Positions 35,543-45,574 of a stretch of 64,000 nucleotides of DNA are shown here, piece after piece. How positions within the stretch are numbered: position 1 is the first letter of the stretch; each line of letters starts with the position of its first letter. This DNA is from Microscilla marina ATCC 23134 (GTDB lineage: Bacteria > Bacteroidota > Bacteroidia > Cytophagales > Microscillaceae). Both the position numbers and the translations under genes were made by a program. The notes beneath the pieces are model-generated. The model did not search any database. It saw only the letters and a program-made list of their open reading frames with translations, and had not been told where the DNA came from. The DNA lies in contig NZ_AAWS01000011.1 of assembly GCF_000169175.1 (NCBI RefSeq), positions 1-64,000 of the forward strand, written 5' to 3'.

Positions 35543-38500
35543 ATGAGAAGCTATCTTATATATATATTTATTTGTTTATGTGGCACCCACCTGTCTGTGG
35601 TAGGGCAAAACAATGCCATAAGGAATACATCCGAGTTTTTGATCAAAAACAAAGGCATTCCTTTCATTAAAAATTTTACTCCAAAAGATTATAAGGCATC
35701 TAACCAAAACTGGGCAATCACTCAAGATAATAGAGGGGTGATGTATTTTGGTAACAACAATGGAATACTAGAGTTTGATGGGAGCAATTGGCGTTTGATA
35801 GAGCTACCCAATAAATCGGTAGTAAGGGCACTGACCAAAGACGATCAAGGGCGAATTTATGTAGGTGCCTTAAGCGAAATTGGTTATCTGGCGCCCGACT
35901 CACTGGGCAAAATGGAGTATAAGTCATTGTTACCTTTACTGCCCAAAAATGAAAGAAATTTTAACGATATGTGGAATATATATTTGGGTTCTGACGCCAT
36001 TTATATGATTAGTTTCACAGGAGTTTATATTTTTCCAAAAGACCTGAAAAACGCCAAAGGCAAAGTAAAAGTCATTCGCCCTAGTAAAGGCAAACAATTC
36101 CATCGGGCATACCTGGTCAATGATCAGTTTTATGCCAGAGAGTGGGATAAGGGTTTATTGAAGCTCAAGGGGGATAAACTGGAACTGGTACCGGACGGCG
36201 AAAAATTTACCAAAGAACGCATCTACAGCCTACTGCCTTTTGCCGATAATAAAATACTGGTGGCTACCCGAACTGAAGGCTTTTATATATACGATGGGCA
36301 AACTTTTACCCCTTGGCGAACCGACCTTACTCCCTTTTTTAACAAAGCCGAGATATACAATGCTTCTTTTTTGCACAACAAATATTATGTTTTTACTACC
36401 CTTAACTCTGGAGTAGTAGTGTTGGATACTGCTGGCAATCCTGTACAACTGGTAGACCAACCCAAGGGACTTATCAGCAATTCGGTGTATTATGCTTACC
36501 TTGACTACAACCAAAACTTATGGCTAGGTTGCGAAAATGCCATCTCTATGTTACAAATTGGCTTGCCAATCTCTGTGTTTGACCAAAGAATGGGAGTAGA
36601 AGGAGGAACTAATGACATACACTTTTATAATGATCGTTTGTATGTGGCCACCAATCAGGGGTTATATTTCAAAAACTGGGATGGAAAAAGTGATATTTTA
36701 CAACCTGCCTCTAACCGCTTTCAATTGATGACAAACTCTTCGGGGCAAACCTGGAGCTTTTTTGAGCTGGATGGTAAGCTTCGGGCAGGTCATTTTGATG
36801 GGGTATTGGGTATACACAACCAACGCATACGAAAGGTATACCAAGGTCAAAATCACGCAATGAGTTTTGTACGTATGCCTGATGAAAAAATGTTGGTAGC
36901 AGGGGCTGAGGGCCTGGAAATGTACAACATAAAAAACCGTGAACAGTGGACAAAAATCAAGACCTACCCCCAGTATCCCAATACATTTGATCAATACCAC
37001 TACCTACAGCAAGACCAAAGCGGTACGTTTTGGTCTTCGCACGAAAACGCAGGCATTTTCAGTTTCCGGTTGGGCAAAAATGATAGCCTGAATAAGCTGA
37101 CTAAGTACAATGCCAAAAAGTACGGATTGCCCTCTAACCTCAACAACCGTATTTTTAAAATAGCTGGTAGAGTAGTGTTTGCCACTGAAAAGGGGATTTA
37201 TTCGTTTAATAAAGCAAAAAATAAATTTGTAAAAGATACTTTAGACCGCTATGTGCCCAATGGTGAAAGGGTGTTTTTTCTTGCCGAAGACCATCAAGGC
37301 AATGTGTGGTGCCAGATAGGTGATAAAATAGCTGTTCTGAAAAAGTCAGGTGAAAAGTATGTACCTAATTACAACCATTTTGCCCCATTAAAAGGTGCCA
37401 ATGTGTACTGTATTTCGACGCTCAAAAGTGGGGAGGTATTGATGGGAACTTCAGAGGGGATTATCCACTATAGTGGCGATCTTGACCGAAACTATAATGT
37501 TAGTTTTTCTACTTTTTTACAAAAGGTAGAGCTGGAAAATTCGGAAGGGCGTGACTCTTTGATTTTTGCAGGTATATTTAGCTCCAAGCAAGGGCAAACA
37601 TTTGACAAACAACCCAAAAATTTGGTCAAGGTTTTTCCCTTCAAATTTAACAATTTCCGGTTTGCATTCAGTACACCTTACTATACCCAATCAGAAACTA
37701 TTCAATACAGCTATTACCTGGAGAATTTTGACCAAAAGTGGTCGACTTGGGTAAACCACAAAGAAAAAGAATACACCAATTTGCCCGAAGGAACGTACAC
37801 TTTTCATTTAAAAGCCCGCAATGTATATGGCATAGAGAGTCCCGCAATGTCTTATAGTTTTATAATTACACCCCCTTGGTATCGCACAGTATGGGCTTAT
37901 ATAGGCTTTTGCCTGATGGCACTGTTGTTATTGTGGGGAGTGATTTGGCTCAATACGCGTCGTTTGCGGCAACAAAAAGATTTTTTAGAGCTTAAGGTAG
38001 AAGAAAGAACAACCGAAATAAGCAACAAAAATAAAATTCTGGAGGAGCAAAAAGAAGAGATTATTTCTAAAAACGAAGCCCTGGAATATCAAAAAGAAGA
38101 AATTACGGCAAAAAATGTAGAGCTCGAAACCCAAAAAGAAGAAATGATGGCTCAAGCAGAAGTGCTTAAGTCGGTTAATCGTGAACTTACCCAACAAAAA
38201 GATGAGATTGAACGTCAAAGAGATGAGATTGAATTGCAACGTGATAGCATACAACATCAAAAAAATGAAATTGAGTTGCAAAAAAACGAAATTGAGGAGA
38301 AAAAAGACGAAATAGAAAAGCAGCACAGCGTACTCGAAAAAACCAATCAGATTATTCATCGAAAAAACCAGGACATTACTGCCAGTATTAGGTATGCTCA
38401 AACAATTCAACAGGCAATACTGCCTTTTGAGGAGCGAATTAAACAATTGTTGGGAAATCATTTTGTGATTTATCGCCCTAAGGATATTGTATCAGGTGAT

Positions 38501-39133
38501 TTTTATTGGCTCGACAACTTAGATGATAAAGTATTGGTAGCTGCGGTAGACTGTACCGGACACGGAGTGCCAGGGGCATTTATGAGTATGATTGGCTATA
38601 CCTTGCTCAACGAAATAGTAAGCGATCGACGCATAGTACAACCTGCGCAGGTGCTGGAAGAACTACACGCGCTTACCCGCTTGGCTTTGCGACAAGAATC
38701 ACAGGCAAACTCTGATGGAATGGATTTATGCTTGTGTATGCTAGAGCCATTGGATGAGCAACAGGTTCAGGTAACTTTTGCTGGTGCCAAACGTCCATTA
38801 TACTATACCCCAAAAAATAGCCACCAGATAATAGAAATAAAAGGAAACAGGCACTCTATTGGTGGAGGTAAATACTCTGATGCCCCCAAGTTTACTCAGC
38901 AAGCATTTGCTGTAGAAAAAGGCTCAGTACTTTATTTAACTACCGATGGGCTCATAGATCAAAACAATCAAGAAAGAAAGAAATTTGGTACAGCTCGTTT
39001 CCAACAACTTCTGAAAGAGTGTGCCTCGCTTCCGTTAAATGTTCAGGAAGAAAAACTTATCAATGCCCTTGACCAACACCAGACAGGTACAGAACAACGA
39101 GATGATATTACAGTACTTGCAATAGAGGTGTAA
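35543..39133 (+). CDS. Beta-propeller/Y_Y_Y sensor with SpoIIE phosphatase
   Basis: The 1196-residue receptor has a signal peptide (1-~21) and a long periplasmic beta-propeller of the two-component-regulator type (~40-680; repeats such as NRGVMYFGNNNGILEFDG). A Y_Y_Y domain follows (~705-775; EYTNLPEGTYTFHLKARN), then one membrane helix (~782-803). Next come a long coiled coil of repeated EIELQ/KDEIE units (~810-945) and a PP2C-type SpoIIE phosphatase (~950-1196). Metal-binding Asp sites are present: GDFYWL, DCTGHGVPGAFMSMIG, TTDGLID and RDDIT. It probably senses an outside ligand and dephosphorylates a Ser/Thr protein in the cytoplasm. It is first of three such genes in a row. Confidence 0.92.
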   Translation: MRSYLIYIFICLCGTHLSVVGQNNAIRNTSEFLIKNKGIPFIKNFTPKDYKASNQNWAITQDNRGVMYFGNNNGILEFDGSNWRLIELPNKSVVRALTKDDQGRIYVGALSEIGYLAPDSLGKMEYKSLLPLLPKNERNFNDMWNIYLGSDAIYMISFTGVYIFPKDLKNAKGKVKVIRPSKGKQFHRAYLVNDQFYAREWDKGLLKLKGDKLELVPDGEKFTKERIYSLLPFADNKILVATRTEGFYIYDGQTFTPWRTDLTPFFNKAEIYNASFLHNKYYVFTTLNSGVVVLDTAGNPVQLVDQPKGLISNSVYYAYLDYNQNLWLGCENAISMLQIGLPISVFDQRMGVEGGTNDIHFYNDRLYVATNQGLYFKNWDGKSDILQPASNRFQLMTNSSGQTWSFFELDGKLRAGHFDGVLGIHNQRIRKVYQGQNHAMSFVRMPDEKMLVAGAEGLEMYNIKNREQWTKIKTYPQYPNTFDQYHYLQQDQSGTFWSSHENAGIFSFRLGKNDSLNKLTKYNAKKYGLPSNLNNRIFKIAGRVVFATEKGIYSFNKAKNKFVKDTLDRYVPNGERVFFLAEDHQGNVWCQIGDKIAVLKKSGEKYVPNYNHFAPLKGANVYCISTLKSGEVLMGTSEGIIHYSGDLDRNYNVSFSTFLQKVELENSEGRDSLIFAGIFSSKQGQTFDKQPKNLVKVFPFKFNNFRFAFSTPYYTQSETIQYSYYLENFDQKWSTWVNHKEKEYTNLPEGTYTFHLKARNVYGIESPAMSYSFIITPPWYRTVWAYIGFCLMALLLLWGVIWLNTRRLRQQKDFLELKVEERTTEISNKNKILEEQKEEIISKNEALEYQKEEITAKNVELETQKEEMMAQAEVLKSVNRELTQQKDEIERQRDEIELQRDSIQHQKNEIELQKNEIEEKKDEIEKQHSVLEKTNQIIHRKNQDITASIRYAQTIQQAILPFEERIKQLLGNHFVIYRPKDIVSGDFYWLDNLDDKVLVAAVDCTGHGVPGAFMSMIGYTLLNEIVSDRRIVQPAQVLEELHALTRLALRQESQANSDGMDLCLCMLEPLDEQQVQVTFAGAKRPLYYTPKNSHQIIEIKGNRHSIGGGKYSDAPKFTQQAFAVEKGSVLYLTTDGLIDQNNQERKKFGTARFQQLLKECASLPLNVQEEKLINALDQHQTGTEQRDDITVLAIEV

Positions 39134-39282
39134 CTATTTGACAGTGAATTGCCAATATATTTTTTTGAAATTTGGCAAAAATAGCCTTCGTCCAAATTAT
39201 TTATATAAATTGTCATTGTTTTTGTAGTGAAAAAAAACAAACTTGTAAGAGTGTTTTCAACTAGACAAAACTATTAGTACTT

Positions 39283-41826
39283 ATGCTAAAGTTGGCTAAA
39301 AGCTTTCATAACCTATCTATAAGATACAAACTATTTATTCCGCTGCTTGCCGTAATGCTCATCATTATTGCAAGTCAGTTTGTAATGCGTGGCTTTAACA
39401 GTGAATCAGTTGAGGAAACCAATAATTGGATCAACATTGCGGGGCGCAACCGGAGCCTGTCTATCAAAATATTGAGCCTAAGCCAACAAATTGCACATGG
39501 CGACCAAAGCGCCAAAAAAGAACTGGGTACTACTATCGCCGAATTAGAAACAGCACTACGGGTGCTACAACTAGGTGGCGAGGTCGTTTTTAATAATAAA
39601 GTAGTACATTTAAAGCCAGTCGAGTCAAGTGTCCTCCCCTTGTTCAATACCCTTCAGAAAGACTGGCAAGCCTACCAGGATCAAATACTCAAAATCAATA
39701 CGGAATCTTTTGGAAAGTACACCCCTGCCCAGCAAAGAGTCATTATTCAAAAAGCGGTGGCTGCCAATAATAAATTTACTGCTACTAGTAACTTTATTAT
39801 TGAAAAAGTAAATCTTACTAATAGAGCAAGTCAGCAAAAAGTAGCAGAGATGCGGCGCCTGGTCATACTAAGCAATGTATTTATTTTACTATTGGTGATT
39901 TATATTTTTTGGAAGTATGCTTTTCGCCCATTGCATAAGCTGAGCGAAGTGGCAAATAATATGGTTTTGGGCAACCTGGAAGAGGTGCTGGATATTGATC
40001 AAAAAGACGAAATAGGGCGCATAGCCAATGCTACAGCAGAGCTTGCTTATAATTTAAAAGAGGTGAAAACTTTTGTGAAGCACTTGGGGCAAGGCAACTA
40101 TGATGTTCAGCTGGAGATGGAAACCAAAAACAGGGTAATTGCTGAGGGCAGCCTTTTTATGACACTGGTAGTAGCACGCGATCGTTTGCGTCAGTTGATG
40201 GAAGAAAACCAAAAGCAAACCTGGACAAGCCACGGACTGGCTGAGTTTGGTGATACTTTAAGTGCAGGCAATACCGACTTGAAAGACTTGACCAGTTCAG
40301 TGATAAGTCAGTTGGTTAAATATATGAATGGCAATCAAGGGGGATTGTTTTTGCTCAACGAAATTAAAGAAACTGCCGATAAACCTGCTCAAAAACAGCT
40401 AGAGCTGGTGAGCTGTTATGGCTACAGCGAAAAACGACGGAAAGACCGTAAAATACTGTTAGACGATAACTTTGGCGGAGGGTTGTTGGGGCAAGCGCTC
40501 ATAGAGAAAGGTACTATACACCAAATAAAAGTGCCAGCTGATTACTTTGAGGTGTCGTTGGGTATGGATGAAATTGCCAACGGTAATATACTTATTGTGC
40601 CTTTGATCTCAAACCAAGTGGAGATAGGTGTGCTGGAGATAGGTTCATTCATTGAGTTTGAAAATCATCAAATAGAGTTTGTCGAGAATCTTGCCGATAG
40701 AATTGCTTCTACTATTTTGAACATTCAGGCGGGGGTCAAAACAACGTACTTGTTGATGGAGGCTGAAGAGCAAAAAGATATTTTACAGGCGCAAGAAGAG
40801 GAAATGCGCCAAAATGTAGAAGAGCTGAGGTCGATTCATGAGGTGATGGAGAAAAAACAAAAAGAGTTAGAACTTCAGAATCAACGGATCAAGTCGAGCG
40901 AGCTGGTATTGAAAAAGGCGTTAAAGCAGCTTGGAGAGCAAAAAATTGAATTAGAAGAAACCAATGAAATTTTACACGCGCAAGAAGAAGAGATGCGCCA
41001 AAATGTAGAAGAGTTGATCAGTACCCAAGAGGCACTAGCCCTGAAAAGTAAAAACCTTGAACATCAAAACAAATTTATTACTACCAGTATTTATTATGCA
41101 CAAAATATCCAGCAAGCCATTTTGCCCAGCCGAGAAGACCTGTTGAGCTTATTGAAAGGTGGCTTTGTGATTTATCGCCCCAAAGATATTGTATCAGGTG
41201 ATTTTTACTGGTTGAGTAGAGTAGAGGGAAAAGTGATTGTAGCAGCGGTTGATTGTACCGGACATGGAGTGCCAGGGGCTTTTATGAGTATGATAGGCAA
41301 CACATTGCTTAACCAGATCATTAATGAGAAAAAAGCAACTGATCCGGCAGATATTTTAAGGTTGCTCGATAAGAGTATTTATGAAGACCTGAACCAACAA
41401 AAAACAAGTAATCGTGAAGGAATGGATGTTTGTTTGTGTGTGATTGAGTATGAACAGGATAAGGCAAAAGTAATGTATGGAGGGGCTAAGCGAGGTTTGT
41501 ACTATTACCATAAAGACAACCTGGAAGAGTTAAAGGGAGACCGTTTTTCTATAGGTGGTTGGCAGTCTTACACAGAAAAATACTTTACGTCTAAAGAATT
41601 AATTTTAGATGTGGGCGATCGTGTTTATCTCTCATCCGACGGTTTTGTAGATACCCCCAACCCTAAACGCAAAAGCATGGGTACCAAACGGCTGAGGCAA
41701 ATTCTACAAACCAGTGCCAGTTTGTCAATGAATGAGCAACAAACTGCAGTAGAAAACGCATTGAATAACTTTCAACAAGACGCAGAACAAAGAGATGATA
41801 TATTGTTGATCGGGGTTGAACTCTAA
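39283..41826 (+). CDS. PilJ-HAMP-GAF-SpoIIE phosphatase
   Basis: The 847-residue receptor has two membrane helices (~16-35 and ~192-213) flanking a periplasmic PilJ-type sensor (NWINIAGRNRSLSIKILSLS). A HAMP domain (~214-265), a GAF domain (~310-485), a coiled coil (~490-605) and a SpoIIE phosphatase (~610-847) follow. The phosphatase metal sites are intact (GDFYWL, DCTGHGVPGAFMSMIG, SSDGFVD, RDDILL). The linker repeats an AQEEEMRQNVEEL unit twice. It lies 149 bp after the first SpoIIE gene. The different sensor suggests that several signals feed the same kind of output. Confidence 0.92.
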   Translation: MLKLAKSFHNLSIRYKLFIPLLAVMLIIIASQFVMRGFNSESVEETNNWINIAGRNRSLSIKILSLSQQIAHGDQSAKKELGTTIAELETALRVLQLGGEVVFNNKVVHLKPVESSVLPLFNTLQKDWQAYQDQILKINTESFGKYTPAQQRVIIQKAVAANNKFTATSNFIIEKVNLTNRASQQKVAEMRRLVILSNVFILLLVIYIFWKYAFRPLHKLSEVANNMVLGNLEEVLDIDQKDEIGRIANATAELAYNLKEVKTFVKHLGQGNYDVQLEMETKNRVIAEGSLFMTLVVARDRLRQLMEENQKQTWTSHGLAEFGDTLSAGNTDLKDLTSSVISQLVKYMNGNQGGLFLLNEIKETADKPAQKQLELVSCYGYSEKRRKDRKILLDDNFGGGLLGQALIEKGTIHQIKVPADYFEVSLGMDEIANGNILIVPLISNQVEIGVLEIGSFIEFENHQIEFVENLADRIASTILNIQAGVKTTYLLMEAEEQKDILQAQEEEMRQNVEELRSIHEVMEKKQKELELQNQRIKSSELVLKKALKQLGEQKIELEETNEILHAQEEEMRQNVEELISTQEALALKSKNLEHQNKFITTSIYYAQNIQQAILPSREDLLSLLKGGFVIYRPKDIVSGDFYWLSRVEGKVIVAAVDCTGHGVPGAFMSMIGNTLLNQIINEKKATDPADILRLLDKSIYEDLNQQKTSNREGMDVCLCVIEYEQDKAKVMYGGAKRGLYYYHKDNLEELKGDRFSIGGWQSYTEKYFTSKELILDVGDRVYLSSDGFVDTPNPKRKSMGTKRLRQILQTSASLSMNEQQTAVENALNNFQQDAEQRDDILLIGVEL

Positions 41827-41942
41827 GCCTGTTTTTTACTTATCAGTGTTTTTGTTGATTTATCTATTGATTGTTTATAAGATTACGTGCATTGTTTGTT
41901 TTTTATACTTTACTTTTTAGCAATTACTTACTTAAAAGTCTT

Positions 41943-41950
41943 TAACTTTG
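41943..41950 (+). promoter_or_regulatory. -7 box before the third SpoIIE gene
   Basis: TAACTTTG fits TAnnTTTG and lies 80 bp before the ATG, implying separate transcription of this gene. CAACCAAT and ATTGGTTG in the leader could pair. Confidence 0.4.
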
Positions 41951-42029
41951 GGGTCAATCAAATGCCCAACCAATTAACCAAAAATATATACAAGTTATCA
42001 CGGCACAAGATTGGTTGATGATATAATGA

Positions 42030-45000
42030 ATGAGCATGGTTCAGAGGTTTATATTTTGGGGAGTTTTATTGTACTTGAGTTTATTTAAGCTATACGCACA
42101 AGTAAGTCATACACTTAAGATCAGGAATAAGGGGATACCCCTGATGAAAAACTATGCGCTGGAAGACTACCCTAAGCTTTTCCATAATTGGCAAATTTTG
42201 CAAGGCTCACAAGGCTTGTTGTTTATAGCCAACGATCATGGAGTGGTAGAGTTTGACGGAGTAGATCAAAGGCTTATCTCACTCAAGGAACAAGCTCCAG
42301 CAAAAGCCCTTGCACAAGGAAAACAGGGTAAAATATATGTAGCAGGAAACGGACATCTGGGCTTTTTGCAACCAAGTGCTTCTGGTAAACTACAATATCA
42401 CTCGTTTTATCAAAAAACACTTCAGTTCAACGCTCCCTTACCTACATTTACCAAAATTATTACTACCCCCCATCAAGTTATTTTTTTTAGCCCAGTCGCA
42501 CTTTATATCTATTCTCTAACTACCCGGAAATTTATTCGAGTTCCGGCTAAAAAACGTTTTCATCGTATTTTTAAGGTACATCAAAAGGTATACATTGACG
42601 ATACAAATACAGGATTACAGCAATTACAGGGCTCGAAACTTAACTTAATACCTGAGGGACAATTGTTTGCCAATAAAAAAGTACATACGATGCTGCCCCT
42701 TGACAAAGAGAGAATTTTGATTGGGACTTTCAGGCAAGGTGTATACTTATATGAGGGAAATACAATTGCCCCCTGGAGCTCATCAGCTAACCAGTTAACC
42801 AAGCCAGCTCAGTTGTATACCGGGCTAAAACTCTCACCCAACTATTTTGCCTTTGGTACGCTCAATGCCGGAGTTTTAATTTTTGATAAAAAGGGGCGTT
42901 TAATCAAGAAAATTAACAAATCGCAAGGCTTAAAGTCTAACACCGTACTTTCGCTTTATCTTGATCGACAAGATCGTTTGTGGGCGGGGTTAGAGCGTGG
43001 AGTTGCTCATATTGACATATTTTCACCTTTTGCGGTGCTTAATGAAAAAACGGGATTGGAAGGGGTGATATATACTGCATTAAGGCATAATCAAAGCCTT
43101 TATATAGGCACTTCACAAGGCATTTTTCACCAAAAAATTTACGGCAAAGAATCAAATAACTATTTCAGCAAAATAGACAATACTGAGGGACAAAGCTGGT
43201 TTTTGACCCAATCGCATAACCAACAAATAATAGGGGGGCATTCATTGGGCATAGCTTCGCTCGATAATAATCAGAAGGTATCTTTTACTTCGCACAATAC
43301 CCATGTGCTGTCTATGATGTCTTTTATACAACAACCTGAATTGATGCTGGTTTGTGCTCAAGATGGTTTGTATAGGTTACGTTTAAATAAGAAAAATAGT
43401 GTACTTGAAAAGCTCAAGGGATTTGATGGAAGTTTTAATGAGGCAAGTTACCTGTTTGAGACCAAAAATGGCCATGTTTGGACAACTAATGCCAAGGGGT
43501 TACTCAAAATGAGTTTGAACAAAACCAAAGACAGTGTGGTCAGCTATACCCGCTATGGCAAAGCGCAAGGTTTACCCGCTGATGCTGGAAACCGGATATT
43601 CTTGATCAATCATAAGCTATTGGCCACCACCAAAAAAGGTGTATATGAATATAACCAGAGCCAAGACAAGTTTCAGCCACATGCATTATCAGCAGTCATA
43701 GGCAAAAACAAACCTGTGATGTGGTTACACCAAGATTCAAAGGGAAGAATTTGGGTATTGACAAAAGACCAAACCTGCATTGTAGAAAAAAGTACCAATG
43801 GTAAGTCTTACAAAAAAACTGACCTGAACTATGACATGTTTAGAGTCAGACAAACTCCTTTTATTTACTTTATCGATAAACAAAACGTTATTTTGAGCAT
43901 TAGCCAGGGAGTAGTTTGGTACAACCTTGGTCACAAGTCTACGAGGGATTCTTCTTTTAGTGCCTTGATCCGCAGGGTAGACTGGGAAAGAAATGAAGGG
44001 GCAGACTCCTTATTATTTGCCGGACATATAAGAGAAGATACTCCTCCCTCTGTTTTCACTACTACTATCAATGATTTTAGGTTTACAGTAGCATCCAATC
44101 ATTTCTCATTGCATAAATCTTGTCGTTTTCAGTATTGGCTGGTGGGCTACGATCAAAATTGGTCGGAGTGGATGGGTTCACGCAAAAAAGAGTATACCAA
44201 CCTTAGCCCAGGTACCTACACTTTTAAGGTAAGAGCAAGGGATACTAAGGGAGCGATTAGCAAAGCAGCTACTTATACTTTTATAATAGCTACGCCTTGG
44301 TATAAATCTACGTGGGTATACCTGTCAATATCTCTGTTGGTACTAGGTTTAGTTGTCATATTTATTTGGTGGAACTCGCGTCGGCTTAGCCTAAAAAATG
44401 AACGTCTGGAAGCCTTGATTGCAGAGCGTACCGAAGAGGTCACTCGACAAAGAGATAAGCTTCAGGAGCACTTCAAGCAGTTAGAGGAACAAAGAGGAGA
44501 TTTAATTTATAAAAATGTAAAACTGGAGCGTCAGCAGGAGGAGATAATGGCACAATCAGAAAGCCTACACGAAACTCTGCAGGAGCTGCAATCGGAAAAA
44601 AAAGAAAAAGAAGAGGTATTGCGACTGGTAGAAGCCAGAAATCATTACTACACCTCAGGCATCAGGTATGCCCAAACTATCCAACAAGCCATATTGCCTG
44701 ATGAAACCGCTATGCGCCAGGTTTTGACCGATCATTTTGTTTTGTATAGTCCTAAAGACATTGTTTCAGGAGACTTTTATTGGTTTTCTCATATCTCAGA
44801 AAATGTGTATGAACAAATTACTGGAGAGAAAAATAAAAGCATTACCCTTATTGCTGTCATCGACTGTACTGGTCATGGAGTTCCTGGTGCGTTTATGTCT
44901 ATGATTGGCAACACGCTACTCAACGAAATAGTAAATCAACGTCACTTTTTTTCGCCAGTACGTATTCTCGAAATGCTCAATACTAAAATAAGGCTATCAC

Positions 45001-45446
45001 TCCGACAAGAAGAAAAGTACAACGCAGACGGAATGGATGTTTGTTTTTGTTTGCTTGAGCCTACGCCAGACAAACAGGAAACATTGGTGTCTTTTACAGG
45101 TGCTCGTCGCCCGTTATACTATAAAGTAAATAAAAAAACATCTTTGAAAGAGTTAAAAGGAGATCGTAAAATAATAGGAGGTTGGCATCGTAAAAAACGT
45201 GCTTTTACTAATCAATCGTTGTTATTACCCAAAGGATCGGCCATTTACTTAACTACTGATGGTTTGGTGGGCTTGGCGGGTCCCGAAGGTATCAAGTTTA
45301 GTTCGCTCAGAATAAAATCTTTTTTTGACGAACATGCACATTTACCCATGTTAGAGCAAAAAAAATTACTACAGCAAGTAATCGCAGAGCACCAGCAAGG
45401 CATTGAGCAAAGAGATGATATTACAATCATGGGGGTAAGGTTATAA
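42030..45446 (+). CDS. Beta-propeller/Y_Y_Y sensor with SpoIIE phosphatase
   Basis: The 1138-residue protein repeats the architecture of the 35543-39133 gene. It has a signal peptide, a beta-propeller (~35-660), a Y_Y_Y domain (~680-750; EYTNLSPGTYTFKVRARD), a membrane helix (~758-780), a shorter coiled coil (~785-870) and a SpoIIE phosphatase (~873-1138). The phosphatase has GDFYWF, DCTGHGVPGAFMSMIG, TTDGLVG and RDDITIM. The phosphatase and Y_Y_Y parts are much closer to the paralogue than the propeller, as expected if ligand specificity has diverged. At the third metal site Gly replaces the usual Asp (DGLVG); the effect is unknown. Confidence 0.92.
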   Translation: MSMVQRFIFWGVLLYLSLFKLYAQVSHTLKIRNKGIPLMKNYALEDYPKLFHNWQILQGSQGLLFIANDHGVVEFDGVDQRLISLKEQAPAKALAQGKQGKIYVAGNGHLGFLQPSASGKLQYHSFYQKTLQFNAPLPTFTKIITTPHQVIFFSPVALYIYSLTTRKFIRVPAKKRFHRIFKVHQKVYIDDTNTGLQQLQGSKLNLIPEGQLFANKKVHTMLPLDKERILIGTFRQGVYLYEGNTIAPWSSSANQLTKPAQLYTGLKLSPNYFAFGTLNAGVLIFDKKGRLIKKINKSQGLKSNTVLSLYLDRQDRLWAGLERGVAHIDIFSPFAVLNEKTGLEGVIYTALRHNQSLYIGTSQGIFHQKIYGKESNNYFSKIDNTEGQSWFLTQSHNQQIIGGHSLGIASLDNNQKVSFTSHNTHVLSMMSFIQQPELMLVCAQDGLYRLRLNKKNSVLEKLKGFDGSFNEASYLFETKNGHVWTTNAKGLLKMSLNKTKDSVVSYTRYGKAQGLPADAGNRIFLINHKLLATTKKGVYEYNQSQDKFQPHALSAVIGKNKPVMWLHQDSKGRIWVLTKDQTCIVEKSTNGKSYKKTDLNYDMFRVRQTPFIYFIDKQNVILSISQGVVWYNLGHKSTRDSSFSALIRRVDWERNEGADSLLFAGHIREDTPPSVFTTTINDFRFTVASNHFSLHKSCRFQYWLVGYDQNWSEWMGSRKKEYTNLSPGTYTFKVRARDTKGAISKAATYTFIIATPWYKSTWVYLSISLLVLGLVVIFIWWNSRRLSLKNERLEALIAERTEEVTRQRDKLQEHFKQLEEQRGDLIYKNVKLERQQEEIMAQSESLHETLQELQSEKKEKEEVLRLVEARNHYYTSGIRYAQTIQQAILPDETAMRQVLTDHFVLYSPKDIVSGDFYWFSHISENVYEQITGEKNKSITLIAVIDCTGHGVPGAFMSMIGNTLLNEIVNQRHFFSPVRILEMLNTKIRLSLRQEEKYNADGMDVCFCLLEPTPDKQETLVSFTGARRPLYYKVNKKTSLKELKGDRKIIGGWHRKKRAFTNQSLLLPKGSAIYLTTDGLVGLAGPEGIKFSSLRIKSFFDEHAHLPMLEQKKLLQQVIAEHQQGIEQRDDITIMGVRL

Positions 45447-45574
45447 ACCTAAGCAATGGTGAAAAATGCCTGTATGTGCTGGTTTTAGCTTGCAGAGGCA
45501 ACAGCTGCCTGGCAGGTGTGAGTAATACTTGTTACACCAACTATACATCGGCTTACTTTAAGCCCATATAAAAA

